Program-made: the position numbers and the translations under genes
Part shown: positions 1-8,058 of the stretch, piece by piece
Numbering within the stretch: the stretch's first letter is position 1
Layout of the letters: each line of letters starts with the position of its first letter
The notes under the pieces: model-generated
The model's input: the letters and a program-made list of their open reading frames with translations, nothing else
What the model was told of the DNA's origin: nothing
Database searches by the model: none
Assembly (NCBI GenBank): GCA_009746045.1
Contig: RPFO01001593.1
Coordinates: 1 to 45,187, forward strand
Reading direction: 5' to 3'
Length of the DNA: 45,187 nucleotides
Source of the DNA: Mesostigma viride
Taxonomy: Eukaryota; Streptophyta; Mesostigmatophyceae; Mesostigmatales; Mesostigmataceae

Positions 1-12
1 CGACGTTGTCCA

Positions 13-105
13 TCACACCGCCCCGAACGGCCGGTGCCGAAACGCCGCCCCCGAGCCCGCTTCCTCCTCCTCCAGGTCCACGGGTATGAGCTTGGTAGAC
101 ATGGC
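13..105 (-). CDS. possible N-terminal part of a viral gene running off the left edge
   Basis: A minus-strand frame starts with Met at 105, has an acidic stretch (EEEEAGSG) and stops at 13-15 after about 29 codons. Just past the stop a second frame offers an ATG close to the window edge. One missing base at the stop would join the two and carry the gene out of the window, which is the same kind of single-base break seen in several neighbours. It lies 90 bp downstream of the 195-1148 gene on the same strand. I recognise no family. The longer frame beginning at 315 overlaps the neighbouring gene and is probably not used. Confidence 0.2.
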   Translation of the reverse strand, partial: AMSTKLIPVDLEEEEAGSGAAFRHRPFGAV

Positions 106-194
106 ATCTAATAAACCGGGCCGATTTAGACTCACACGGAAGCGCGAACGCGTTTGTTCCTCCTCAATGCCTGTTGCCTGGCCCTGCTGCGTGT

Positions 195-1148
195 TCACGC
201 GGAAGAGCGTATCAACATGGCGCACACGATCATCTCCCCCGTGTCCACAAGCGGCTGATCGCAACCGATCCCGGCGTCGTGCAGCGTGTGGTATGCCATG
301 GAAGCCGCCAGCCACGCTAGCGTGTACGCGGGCACCTCGCCGCCCAAGGCGGCCGCCGCGTCCCTCTCAGCCTTCACCATGTTCACGCACGTCTGCGCCG
401 TCGCCTTGCTCGCGTGCTCGTCGAGCGCGCGCAAGTGCCGCATGTAGACGCGCCATTGGGGAATATAGTCTGTCGCCACCGCCATCAGCGATTGTGCGTC
501 CACGTTCTCTCCGCCCACGATATCGATCATGCTAGACACCAGCTCGGTCGCGACCCTGTCTATGCCGGCAACTAGCGACTCGTGCTCGCGTATCGCGTCC
601 ACTATCTCCGGGTGCTGGTATATAAACAGCGTCGAGTGCCTCTGGAACCCCAGCTCCCTCACCTGCTTATCCAGACGCCACAGGTCTACCGCCGTGAACG
701 GAAAACGCGTGGCGGGGTCCTCGAACCTCCCTGACGTCGCGATGTACTCCGCCAGCCGCACGGCGTCAAACCCCACCACTTGCCGCGTGGGACGCACGAA
801 CTTGAAGACTCTCTCTTTCGACGGCAGCGCGTCCATCGTTATCGGGTCCTCCTTGTTAGACACCCTCGCTGCCAGGTGACGAGCGATCGTTCTCTTGGCG
901 CGTGCGTACGGCAGCACCTTGCGCCTCACCCACCGCTGTATGGTGATGGCCCGCTGGTTTGCGAACACGCTGCACTCCAGCTCGCGCAGGGTGGCGCTGC
1001 GGAACGGTCGCAAGCCCTGCATAAGCGCGATGCGGCGTAGAGTCTCTCGCCGCGCTTTGCCGTAATAATTAAACGGGACCACGGACGCCGCACGCACGCT
1101 GAGGCGCACGTCGCGGGCGTCCGGCGACACACGGAACTGCTTTGTCAT
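195..1148 (-). CDS. IQ-motif and U-box/RING-like viral protein
   Basis: Intact 317-residue frame. Residues about 68-90 form an IQ-type basic helix (ITIQRWVRRK followed by basic residues), of the kind that binds calmodulin-like proteins. Residues 98-151 hold a degenerate U-box/RING-like unit: NKEDPITMDALP near 98-109 and FEDPATRFPF near 142-151, the two DP-x-T signatures seen in many giant-virus proteins with cysteine-poor U-box folds. The C-terminal half is helical and unrecognised. By family logic it could act as an E3-like adaptor, but no zinc-binding set is complete and function is inference. The start follows an AT-rich upstream stretch (TTATATTT and TTTTTATTAA near 1208-1240 on the plus strand), which may be its promoter. 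Confidence 0.7.
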   Translation of the reverse strand: MTKQFRVSPDARDVRLSVRAASVVPFNYYGKARRETLRRIALMQGLRPFRSATLRELECSVFANQRAITIQRWVRRKVLPYARAKRTIARHLAARVSNKEDPITMDALPSKERVFKFVRPTRQVVGFDAVRLAEYIATSGRFEDPATRFPFTAVDLWRLDKQVRELGFQRHSTLFIYQHPEIVDAIREHESLVAGIDRVATELVSSMIDIVGGENVDAQSLMAVATDYIPQWRVYMRHLRALDEHASKATAQTCVNMVKAERDAAAALGGEVPAYTLAWLAASMAYHTLHDAGIGCDQPLVDTGEMIVCAMLIRSSA

Positions 1149-1238
1149 TTACTGAGTGTTTCTACAATTTCGTCGCCCTGTTAGGCGAGCGTTTGCGTCA
1201 AAATCCTTTTTATTAACGAAAGTTTACGAAAGTTATAT

Positions 1239-1397
1239 TTACAAATGCCATCGTGGCTGCACACGCCCATCGCCCACCGCGCGAGGCACGGAGTCGCGCA
1301 CCGACTCCAGCAGCGGCTCTACGATCACGCGCCCATTCACGACAACCACGCATCTGCCGCAGTGCGTGTCTGTCCTCTTGCTAAAACACGCGCCCAT
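1239..1397 (-). CDS. small protein with predicted N-myristoylation and palmitoylation signal
   Basis: A 52-residue minus-strand frame with ATG at 1395-1397 and TAA at 1239-1241, filling the gap between its neighbours. The N-terminus reads MGACFSKR: Gly2 with Ser6 fits the N-myristoyltransferase consensus, and Cys4 is a candidate palmitoylation site, so the protein probably attaches to membranes. Two further cysteines (HCGRC) sit at residues 12-16. The rest carries a hydrophobic strand (CVVVVNGRVIV) and an acidic/basic tail. It lies 27 bp downstream of a small transmembrane protein on the same strand. No homologue is recognised, and the call rests on packing and on the lipidation motif. Confidence 0.5.
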   Translation of the reverse strand: MGACFSKRTDTHCGRCVVVVNGRVIVEPLLESVRDSVPRAVGDGRVQPRWHL

Positions 1398-1424
1398 AAA
1401 GTGCACACACAAAATAATCGACAG

Positions 1425-1613
1425 CTACTGCAATAGCACCCATAGCATTGCAAACAGGATGAGCCAGGCGGACAGTCCTACTGACAGCAAACCCAGAATC
1501 GCCGCAATGTGCCTGCCTGGCAAAACAGGGTCGAGTGACTCGACCGGCTTCAGGTCTGAGAGCCCCTCCACAACCGGGGGGGCATGCTCGTTGGAAGATG
1601 TCAAAGGGCGCAT
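1425..1613 (-). CDS. small single-pass membrane protein
   Basis: A 62-residue protein whose first 34 residues are polar and proline-rich and whose last 27 form one strong hydrophobic helix (AAILGLLSVGLSAWLILF...). It ends two residues after the helix, as in tail-anchored proteins. Giant viruses commonly encode such small virion or ER membrane proteins. The ATG sits just downstream of an AT-rich stretch (plus-strand 1614-1636). No family is recognised. It lies between the predicted lipid-anchored protein at 1239-1397 and a small basic protein at 1632-1895, all on the minus strand. Confidence 0.6.
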   Translation of the reverse strand: MRPLTSSNEHAPPVVEGLSDLKPVESLDPVLPGRHIAAILGLLSVGLSAWLILFAMLWVLLQ

Positions 1614-1631
1614 GATATATACATTATAAGA

Positions 1632-1895
1632 TTAGAAACTACTGTGCGCTATAAGGTCTATCGCGTCTCCCTGCACAACCTGGATTTCTCGCGGCGAGGG
1701 ACCGGATACGGATGTTCTAAATCCAAGCTGTTGTGTCTGGTTCGCTCGTCCTGATTTCTGGGGGCCGACATCTGGCGACGCAGCAGGCATTCCGCCGATA
1801 CAACCGCCCTGCTTCTGCCCCTTGTTAAAAAGCGTAACAGCCTCCGCAAAGCGCCGACGACGCCTTTCCGCTTCTCCATGACAACTGGCCGTCAT
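1632..1895 (-). CDS. small basic protein, unknown function
   Basis: An 87-residue frame with a basic N-terminal helix (EAERRRRRFAEAVTLFNKG) and a polar, glycine- and proline-rich remainder ending in a more hydrophobic segment (VVQGDAIDLI). Its ATG at 1895 lies one base from the stop of the upstream gene (1897), which supports this frame over the overlapping 73-residue frame at 1658-1879. No domain is recognised. The close spacing suggests co-expression with the coiled-coil protein upstream. Confidence 0.45.
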   Translation of the reverse strand: MTASCHGEAERRRRRFAEAVTLFNKGQKQGGCIGGMPAASPDVGPQKSGRANQTQQLGFRTSVSGPSPREIQVVQGDAIDLIAHSSF

Positions 1896-1896
1896 T

Positions 1897-2547
1897 TTAT
1901 TTTACAGTCGCCTTCTGATTCGCAAGCGCCGTCTCGACCTCCGAAAGCCTGCACCTCAGCCTGTCGTTGCTGCTCATAAGGTCAGACACCGTCCGCCTCA
2001 TCTGAATAATGGTGGCATCCTTCTCCTCCAGCTCCTGCCTGACCGTTTCCACCTCCACGACCAGCTTCTTCCGGACCCTCTCGTGCCGTTTTCGGGCGGC
2101 GTCGCGCAGTTTCTTGTTCTTTGAGACGACATTCTCGATCTTGTCCTTCATATCAGAGAACTGGGCCAGGACATTGGTTGCAAAGTCCCTGGGAACCAAA
2201 ACTTTGGAAGGCAAAGGCCCCTCGTTGAGCCTTATGACGCGATTTCCGGTGCACGGGCTCTGCTCCGGCGTCCCATCCACACGAGAAGCGAAAACTTGGG
2301 CGGACTCGTGCAGCCTCCTGCTCTCGGAAACAGGCTCTGAAAACTCGAAAGAGGCCACTTGATCCCTAGAAACCAGCTCTTTAGACGACAAACAGCTGTT
2401 CGTGAAATTTCCGGTGGACGAGCTCCGATCCGGCGTCCGCTCCACCCGAATTTGCCCTTTGGGAGGTACGTTCTCCTTGTCAGAATCGCATTCACTGCTG
2501 CTTTCCGTGGAAGAATACTCAGAACTGGATGTATTCTCCTCCTCCAT
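1897..2547 (-). CDS. Ser/Glu-rich coiled-coil protein
   Basis: I choose the internal Met at 2545-2547, giving 216 residues that begin MEEENTSSSEYSS. Upstream codons of the longer frame (to 2865) run through a 79-bp tandem repeat and are probably not translated. Residues 1-30 are a Ser/Glu cluster ending in SDSDKENVPP-like acidic sequence, a likely phosphorylation target. The middle is disordered and has two spaced copies of an R-x-(E/D)-x-TP-(D/E) pattern (RVERTPDRS and RVDGTPEQS). From about residue 120 to the end there is a long coiled coil with basic patches (KNKKLRDAARKRHERVRKK), compatible with dimerisation and nucleic-acid contact. No enzyme motif is visible. It is divergent from the RING gene at 3302. 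Confidence 0.6.
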   Translation of the reverse strand: MEEENTSSSEYSSTESSSECDSDKENVPPKGQIRVERTPDRSSSTGNFTNSCLSSKELVSRDQVASFEFSEPVSESRRLHESAQVFASRVDGTPEQSPCTGNRVIRLNEGPLPSKVLVPRDFATNVLAQFSDMKDKIENVVSKNKKLRDAARKRHERVRKKLVVEVETVRQELEEKDATIIQMRRTVSDLMSSNDRLRCRLSEVETALANQKATVK

Positions 2548-2667
2548 GGCAACACAATTTCGGACAGAATGGCACTGAATGCAGCTGATATGGTGTCCAG
2601 AGCTCAGGTCGACGGGTCCACCAAAAATTATTGGCATGCAATTCCTGTCAATGCACTTGAGCTTTCG

Positions 2668-2903
2668 GTCCGCACGGATTTCTGCCCGAACCGGCCCAAG
2701 CGCCCAAAAAGACGCCACGTGGATCCGGTCCTCTGGAAATGCGTCAGCCCGTACGGATTTCTGCCCGAACCGACCCAAGCGCCCAAAAAGACGCCACGTG
2801 GTTCTGGTCCTCTGGAAATGCGTCAGCCCGTACGGATTTCTGCCTGAACCGGTACAAGCGCCCAAAAAACGCCACGCGGTGCCGGTCCTCTAGAAAAAAC
2901 GGA
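2668..2903. repeat. 79-bp tandem repeat, three copies, in a divergent intergenic region
   Basis: The motif ACGGATTTCTGCC recurs at about 2673, 2752 and 2831, with surrounding sequence (CCCAAGCGCCCAAAAAGACG and CTCTGGAAATGCGTCAGCCC) conserved between copies. The third copy is truncated and more diverged near 2870-2903. The array lies upstream of the starts of both divergent genes (2547 minus and 3302 plus), so a role as shared promoter or enhancer is possible but unproven. Confidence 0.85.
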
Positions 2904-3014
2904 TTTCTGGTCGAAAAGCCAAAATGGCAGTGAACAAAAAAGGTTATTAACAGGAAGCCCCCACCAAAGTCATCCATCTCACTGTCCATCCAGTCTGCAC
3001 ACCCAAGAAACTCC

Positions 3015-3290
3015 TAAACGGCCCGAACCACCCAAGAATTCGCCTGTGGTGTTGTTTGCTAAGCGTCCGAAGCACCCAAGAATTTCGCTGTTCGAATTCC
3101 CGAGGCCCGAACCACCCAAAAATCGCCGCTGGTCGTCTTCCGGAGTTCCGGACCGCCCAAATTTGTTTTCCTTCCGTCTGGCTCGACCGAAATTCGGTCC
3201 GGTTTGCGTTCCAGAGGCCCTGAGCACCCGAAATTCGCTTCTGTTCGTCTCTCGAGGCCCGAATCACCCGAAATTTTGCCTGCTCACGAC
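3015..3290. repeat. degenerate repeat of about 40 bp with core CCGAACCACCCAAGAATT
   Basis: Variants of the core CCCGAACCACCCAAGAATT occur near 3022, 3064, 3105, 3147, 3183, 3219 and 3263, a spacing of roughly 36-46 bp. Copies have drifted (CACCCGAAATT, CGCCCAAATTT). The array runs right up to the ATG of the RING gene and is distinct from the 79-bp array next to it. The regular spacing suggests repeated protein-binding sites or an old minisatellite. Confidence 0.6.
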
Positions 3291-3301
3291 TTTTTTCGAG
3301 G

Positions 3302-4233
3302 ATGAGGACGTGCGGAACCCAGAACCGATGGCTGTACGACCCGGAAACCGGCGAGATGGTGAAGAAAACCTACAAGAACGAAGAGAGCATCGAAAAGTGG
3401 AAGGCAGCCAACCCTGACAAAACGCCAGCCTCACCCAAGGCCAGGTGCCACCGCTGCAAAGGTCTGGTACCCGTGTCCTCCTTCCGTCTGAACGGCGTTT
3501 TTTTCGAGGGCATCGCAAGAAATTGCGCCCCTTGCAGGAAAGAGATGACGAGTGCTGTCAAGGACGCGGCTGCCGTGCACGAGGAGAGGGCGAGGGTGGC
3601 GGCCCTCAAGCTTCACGGTGACGAGAAGGCAGACTGCTCATTCACTCCCAGCGTCGGCAGGGGCAACGAGGAGTTCGAGATGGCCGCGTTCATCTGCACC
3701 AAGACCGGCGGCTTCCTGGAGAACGGCGCGGGCGTCCTCGAGTCCTACAGCACCTGCCAGGTCTGCAACGAGACGCTCACCAACGTGTACTCCTGCAAGA
3801 CCCCTAACCCGCACTTCCACATCGGCGGCGTGTGCATCAGCTGCGTATGGGACTTCCTGGAGAGCGCCGACCCGGACTGGCCCGTCCTCTGCCCCATCTG
3901 CACCGAGCTCGGCATGGACACCGACGAGGAGAACGACGAGCGCCATCCCGAGCTCTCGTTCCCTACTTCGAGTTCGACACCCAGCTCACTGTGCTCGCGT
4001 TCATGGCCGGCTCCGACACCCTGCCCGACAGCGTGGACGACGAGCCCGAGCCCGAGCCCACGTACGAAGAGGATGAACACGTCGCCGCGGACGACAAGAT
4101 CGACGACAACCAGCACTCGGAGGTCGGCAAGCGCGACGGCAACGGCGAGGACGAGCAGGCCAGCAAGCGACAGAAGACCGACAACGACGTCATTGTTTTG
4201 GACAGCGACGATGACGCTGATCAGGCTTCCTAG
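3302..4233 (+). CDS. RING-finger protein with SUMO-interaction-like tail (one frameshift)
   Basis: The first frame (from 3302) has a Cys4 zinc knuckle at residues 49, 52, 75 and 78, then a RING-type set: C152, C155, C165, H171 or H173, C178, C181, C197, C200. After residue about 218 this frame turns to low-complexity nonsense, while the frame one base back continues well from about 3955 to the TAG at 4231-4233. That tail is acidic (EPEPEPTYEEDE), has a basic cluster (SKRQK) that may be a nuclear signal, and ends with DVIVLDSDDD, a classic SUMO-interaction motif. RING plus SUMO-interaction motif is the layout of SUMO-targeted ubiquitin ligases, so I infer an E3 acting on SUMOylated host proteins in the nucleus. 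One missing base near 3955 explains the break. A real pseudogene is the alternative. Confidence 0.65.
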
Positions 4234-4434
4234 GTGTCGTTACGACTGACAAGCGCATTCTATCGATTTAGCTAGGCGGCTTTTTAAGCTGTCACACATG
4301 CCTCAAATGCCATTTGTTAATGGGGAAACGGAAGTTAAACTTGTGGGAATTTCTTGCAAATAAAATGAACCATCTTACATACGCCATGTGTCTGCAAGCG
4401 TGAGCCAATTAGATCATTGTATTACATATATTAT

Positions 4435-5357
4435 TTAACATTGGACCATTTTAACTCGCTTGTCTCTATTCCAGGCCTGGTTTTCCAGCATCAATCGTTT
4501 GTTGTTTGCGGCGAATTCGGGCCCGCGGTACTTGCGAGCCTCCTCGTAGTGACCTAGTTTTTCCAGTCCAGGGACGAGCGCCTCCACTATGGAAAGGGCC
4601 GACTTCTCGGGGTCTTTCCCGCCCACCACCTCTTTCTCGTGGCGAGAGTGGAAGAATATTGACAAACCGCACATTTCGTCTGTGAATGTGTCGCGAGTGG
4701 CCTGACTCTTCTTTGTTAGTCCCTGGTCCTTCCTATAGTCGGCGGTCTGCTCGTATCCAGTCACCAACTTGTTGGCGGCGTTGTTGACGACAGCGTACAC
4801 TCGCGCCGGCACCGGCTGGGCGCTGCTATCCCTAATGGCGCGCATGTCCAGTTTCGTCTTCTCGCAACTCTTGATGCGAGGGGCATCCGCCACTTGCTGG
4901 CGAGATATTGGCACAAACTCCTCGCCGGTCTTCTCGCGATACCGGTCGTACAGGTCTGGATGAGCGCCGGGTCCGCATCCAGGTACTTCTCCAACAGCAC
5001 GGCCACCGAGTGGCGGAACGCCGCCGCCTTCTTGCCTGGCAAGAGCTGGATGATCTTGATGATCCCCTGTCGATCGGTGACAGGTGTGTCTCGCTGTCTG
5101 GCACCGGGGAACTTCCAGAGACCACAGAGAGTGGTCACTACCGCGTGGCTTTTCTCAAGTCTTGACAGATATTCAGAAGCTCTTGCACTTGCTTTTTCCA
5201 ACAAAACTCCGCCCTCCGACATAAAACATGAAGCGGATATGACATCCAACACAGATATCCTGCCATCGGGCGTAACTCGTATCTTGTTTGCAAAGGGGTC
5301 CTCACCCGGCATGTCGCGCGAGGGTTGCAGATACATCACAACCGCTTGAGACGCCAT
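4435..5357 (-). CDS. BRO-N-like DNA-binding protein (one frameshift)
   Basis: Start chosen at the second Met (5355-5357, MASQAVV). The N-terminal part reads as a BRO-N-like domain: IRVTPDGRISVLDVI, then LWKFPGARQRDTPVTD, then LLPGKKAAAFRHSVAVLLEKYL. This matches the order of motifs in BRO-type regulators of giant viruses. Near 4953 the frame shifts. The next frame continues with LYDRYREKTGEEF and a C-terminal region (VVNNAANKLVTGYEQ, then QATRDTFTDE) that resembles the C-terminal domain of BRO-like proteins, ending at 4435. One added base at a short homopolymer joins the parts, giving about 307 residues. BRO proteins bind DNA and modulate host or viral transcription, and that role is inferred. 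It is a tandem paralogue of 5442-6180 in its N-terminal domain. Confidence 0.7.
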
Positions 5358-5441
5358 GGGTGTTTGTTGTATTAATAGAAAATTCATTCATCAATATAAG
5401 CGCGCCGCCCTTTCAAGGTTGTCCATAAAATTGAGATTTGT

Positions 5442-6180
5442 TCACGAGTTGATGTTGGGGTCCTGCAACTCTATGCTTTCGTCCAGTGTCAGCTCTATCT
5501 TATGCAAGTCGCAGACCTCCTTGAGTACAAGCAGCCTTTCCGCCGTCACGTTGGGCGTCGTGGCGTGCGAAACAGGTGAAGGCGCTTGGTGTAGTCCGGG
5601 TAGTCAAGCCCGTACCCGATGAGCTGACCCACGCCGTGCAGGCCGGAGCTGAACTCCTTCACCTCGATCAAACGCTTGGTGTCCGGGCACAGGATGTCGA
5701 TCACCCCCGCCCGGCACCTCACCTCCCGCTTGCCTCTGAGCCTCTCCGCAAGGCCGGCCTGTACGTCTCTTTCCCCCCCCTTTTGCGCTTTCTGTGCGTA
5801 GATGAAGACAAAATGTCTATTAACTTGTGCAACGTGTCCGCCTTTTCCACGTCGTTTGCGCACTCGTGTGACACGCATGACAGTACGCGAACAAGTCTTT
5901 TGATGCTGTCCAAATCCATAACCGGGGTATCCCTTTGCCTTTGTCCAGGAAATTTCCATAAATTGATATGCCGCACCAGCTCCTCGTGCATCTTTCCGAT
6001 GCGTTTTAGACAATACGATGCGTGAACGGCTGCATTGGGAGTACGCACACCGTTTTTCACAAAGCAAGCCAGCGTTATGACATCGATCACCGAGATCCTC
6101 CCGTCAGGCGTCACGCGGACGCGCGGGGACGCTTTGAGGACGTCCGCTTCCGTGGACGCTTCAAGGATGTTTGAGGACAT
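5442..6180 (-). CDS. BRO-N-like protein fused to PD-(D/E)XK nuclease-like domain (two frameshifts)
   Basis: Residues 20-100 repeat the BRO-N-like pattern of the neighbour (VRVTPDGRISVIDVI, then LWKFPGQRQRDTPVMD). After a basic linker (HRKRKRGG) the frame shifts at a poly-G run near 5774-5780. The next frame carries GVIDILCPDTKRLIEVKEF, then GVGQLIGYGLDYPDYTKRLHLF: Asp in VIDIL and E-V-K form the PD-(D/E)XK core, and the Gln of GQLIGY fits the conserved helix of that fold. A second shift near 5570 leads to a short C-terminal segment (NVTAERLLVLKEV) ending at 5442. Both breaks need one added base. Likely role: sequence-targeted DNA cleavage or processing, as in homing or virus-exclusion nucleases, and this is inference. 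Confidence 0.65.
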
Positions 6181-6305
6181 GTTTGCGCAGTCGCGTCACG
6201 AGGCTCGGGAGGCTACGGCCGTCTCGCTGAGCAATTTATGGCGCGCGTGGGACGGGGGCGCCCAACCGGCGCGACAACGTGTTGCGACTCTCGTTAGTTA
6301 GCAGC

Positions 6306-6644
6306 CTACTGTGTTTCACACCATCCGTCTCTTAAACGAGCACATCCAATCTTGTGAAGCGGCCACGCCTCCGTTTGGCATTTCTTTGAGCAGTAATATG
6401 CCTTTTTGCAAGTTGCGCACTTTTTCATGCCGCCCTTTCTGGTAATTTTGTCGCAAACTCTATTGCAACAGAGACGGTGTGTGGACGATATCACGAAATC
6501 CATCTGATCGTCACCCTCCTCCAATATTGGACACGCGTCCCCCGAAAAAATGGTGGTGCATTTCTCGCCCCATGGGTACAGAAAGTCCGTTATACCAGGT
6601 GCCCTTTCCACCACCACCGGACCTAGATCATCCTCATCGCTCAT
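6306..6644 (-). CDS. MYND zinc-finger protein
   Basis: A 112-residue intact frame. The C-terminal part is a MYND finger: C60, C64, C76, C79, C85, C89, H97 and C101, with the family signature YYCSKKCQTEAWPLHKIGC. The N-terminal half is acidic (MSDEDD, EEGDDQMD). MYND domains bind proline-rich partners and are used by viruses and hosts in transcriptional corepressor complexes. No methyltransferase SET domain is attached, so this is a stand-alone adaptor. It lies between the BRO-type genes and a small unknown gene on the same strand. Confidence 0.85.
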   Translation of the reverse strand: MSDEDDLGPVVVERAPGITDFLYPWGEKCTTIFSGDACPILEEGDDQMDFVISSTHRLCCNRVCDKITRKGGMKKCATCKKAYYCSKKCQTEAWPLHKIGCARLRDGWCETQ

Positions 6645-6725
6645 ATGTGCTTTAAGAAGTTGGTAGATTATTGAGACCGCGTGAACGAAAGAGGCTAGTG
6701 AGTAGCCACAACTGTTGTTGGCATT

Positions 6726-7004
6726 TCAAGTCTTGGGCACGCGGGCGCCCGACCGGCGCAACAACTCGGCCATGATGTCCATGACGTGTTGCGACCAGTT
6801 CCTCACCCCGACCCTCCTCCATATGATCGCGGCCTCGTTGGCCCAGTAGCGCTGTATCATCGCCTCGTTCACGCACACGTTTGGGCCGAACGTGGCCCGC
6901 GCCTCGTTCAGCATGCGCGTGGTCTCCTCCATCCACCGCGTCAACATCTGGTACTCTTTGAGGGCCTCTCCCTCGGCCTTTGTGAATCTCTTGCGCGCCC
7001 TCAT
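6726..7004 (-). CDS. small helical protein, unknown function
   Basis: A 92-residue intact frame, basic at both ends (MRARKRFTK and LLRRSGARVPKT) and predicted mostly helical, with three tryptophans (TRWMEET, RYWANEA, IIWRRVG) spaced across the middle. The pattern could fit a small helical DNA-binding protein, but no family is recognised. It starts 17 bp upstream of an AT-rich gap and is followed on the minus strand by the MYND gene. I keep it because codon use and length fit a real viral gene and the other frames here look like shadows. Confidence 0.5.
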   Translation of the reverse strand: MRARKRFTKAEGEALKEYQMLTRWMEETTRMLNEARATFGPNVCVNEAMIQRYWANEAAIIWRRVGVRNWSQHVMDIMAELLRRSGARVPKT

Positions 7005-7033
7005 TTTTTGTGCTCACATAATGCTGACATTTT

Positions 7034-8055
7034 CTACGCGAAAGGCTCGGGGCACATGATGCCGTAGACCTTCTTCATCCGGTCCCTGTACAACTTCACG
7101 AACGCGTCACCCGGAGTCAGGCGATTGCGCCACCACTCCTCCGCCACGACGTTCGCGACAATGTCCTCATCCTCCTTCAGCGGCAAGGCGTTGACCAGCC
7201 AGAACAGCATGTCCCACGCGGGTGCCGTCAGTATGTTGCGCGACACGCGACAGGTGACCAGCGACTTGTTCGCTTCGTAGGGCTGCACGCTGAACCAAAG
7301 GAGGAACACGGGCTTTTCGTGCCCGGATATCCTGAAACGCAGACTCGCCGTGTACGGCAGGTGAAACTCGTTGTCGACGGATATCGACAGCGCGCCATGG
7401 GGAGGCACCCTCGCGACCTTGCCCTCGACCGGCATGAGTCGAAGCAGCAGGCGACCCGCAAGGTCGGCGGACACAGGATAGCTGTACACGCTCTTTCCCG
7501 TGAGGAGACTCGCGTCCCCGCCCGTCTCGGTCGTCACGTCTGCGCTCTCGACGTCCACGATCTTCACCTTGTGCACGTGCTGGAGATGCACGTGGTCAAG
7601 GAGGTTCTCCATGACGATCATCGGGTGCGCCCTCACGCACGTCGAGTACGAAAACGTCCTGTATCCGTCGTCAGCGAACTCCGGCATAGTCGGCGGAGAC
7701 GACCCCCGTCCCCGATGCCGGCGTTCACCCAGACCAGGCCCGTATCTTCTTTGGCATCGAGGTGGTTGTCGCCGTTGTTATGCTTGCCCCAGTACATCCC
7801 GTGGTACGGGCAACGGACGCACCCGTCTTCCACCTTGCAGTTGTGAGACAGTCGCGCCCCGCGGTGAGGGCACGCGTTTCTCACGGCGAGCGTCTCGTTC
7901 CTCTGCCGGTGATCGTACAAGAGTATCTCCTCGTTGTACACCTTCGTCACCTTTGGCTGGCGAGATTTGCGTCCCACGCACACCCACTTGTCGGGGTGCT
8001 CGCTGGACGCCTCGCACAGTGGGAGCAGGCTCGGAGTGAAACGGGCAGTCGTCAT
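7034..8055 (-). CDS. Rieske non-heme iron oxygenase (one frameshift)
   Basis: The N-terminal frame (from 8055) carries a Rieske [2Fe-2S] site: C62-P-H64 and C82-P-Y-H85 (ACPHRGA and RCPYHGMYW), spacing CxH-x17-CxxH. After VNAGIGDG the frame breaks at a run of five G (plus-strand C run 7703-7707). The next frame continues with MPEFADDGYRTF and the mononuclear iron site ENLLDHVHLQHVH (D-x2-H-x4-H), then the alpha-subunit C-terminal half to 7034. One added G joins both, about 340 residues, the usual size of single-component VanA/PaO-type oxygenases. These enzymes hydroxylate or demethylate aromatic, sterol or chlorophyll-derived substrates with electrons from a separate reductase. None is in the window and the substrate is unknown. 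It starts 3 bp after the upstream gene ends. Confidence 0.8.
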
Positions 8056-8058
8056 CTG

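Noticed and set aside
2548-2865. N-terminal extension of the coiled-coil gene to an ATG at 2865
   Set aside because: It runs through the 79-bp tandem repeat with low-quality peptide. The internal Met at 2547 starts the conserved-looking acidic region.
3302-6180. Programmed ribosomal frameshifting in the RING and BRO-type genes
   Set aside because: No slippery heptamer with a downstream structure is evident, the breaks occur at homopolymers in many unrelated genes, and all need the same correction.
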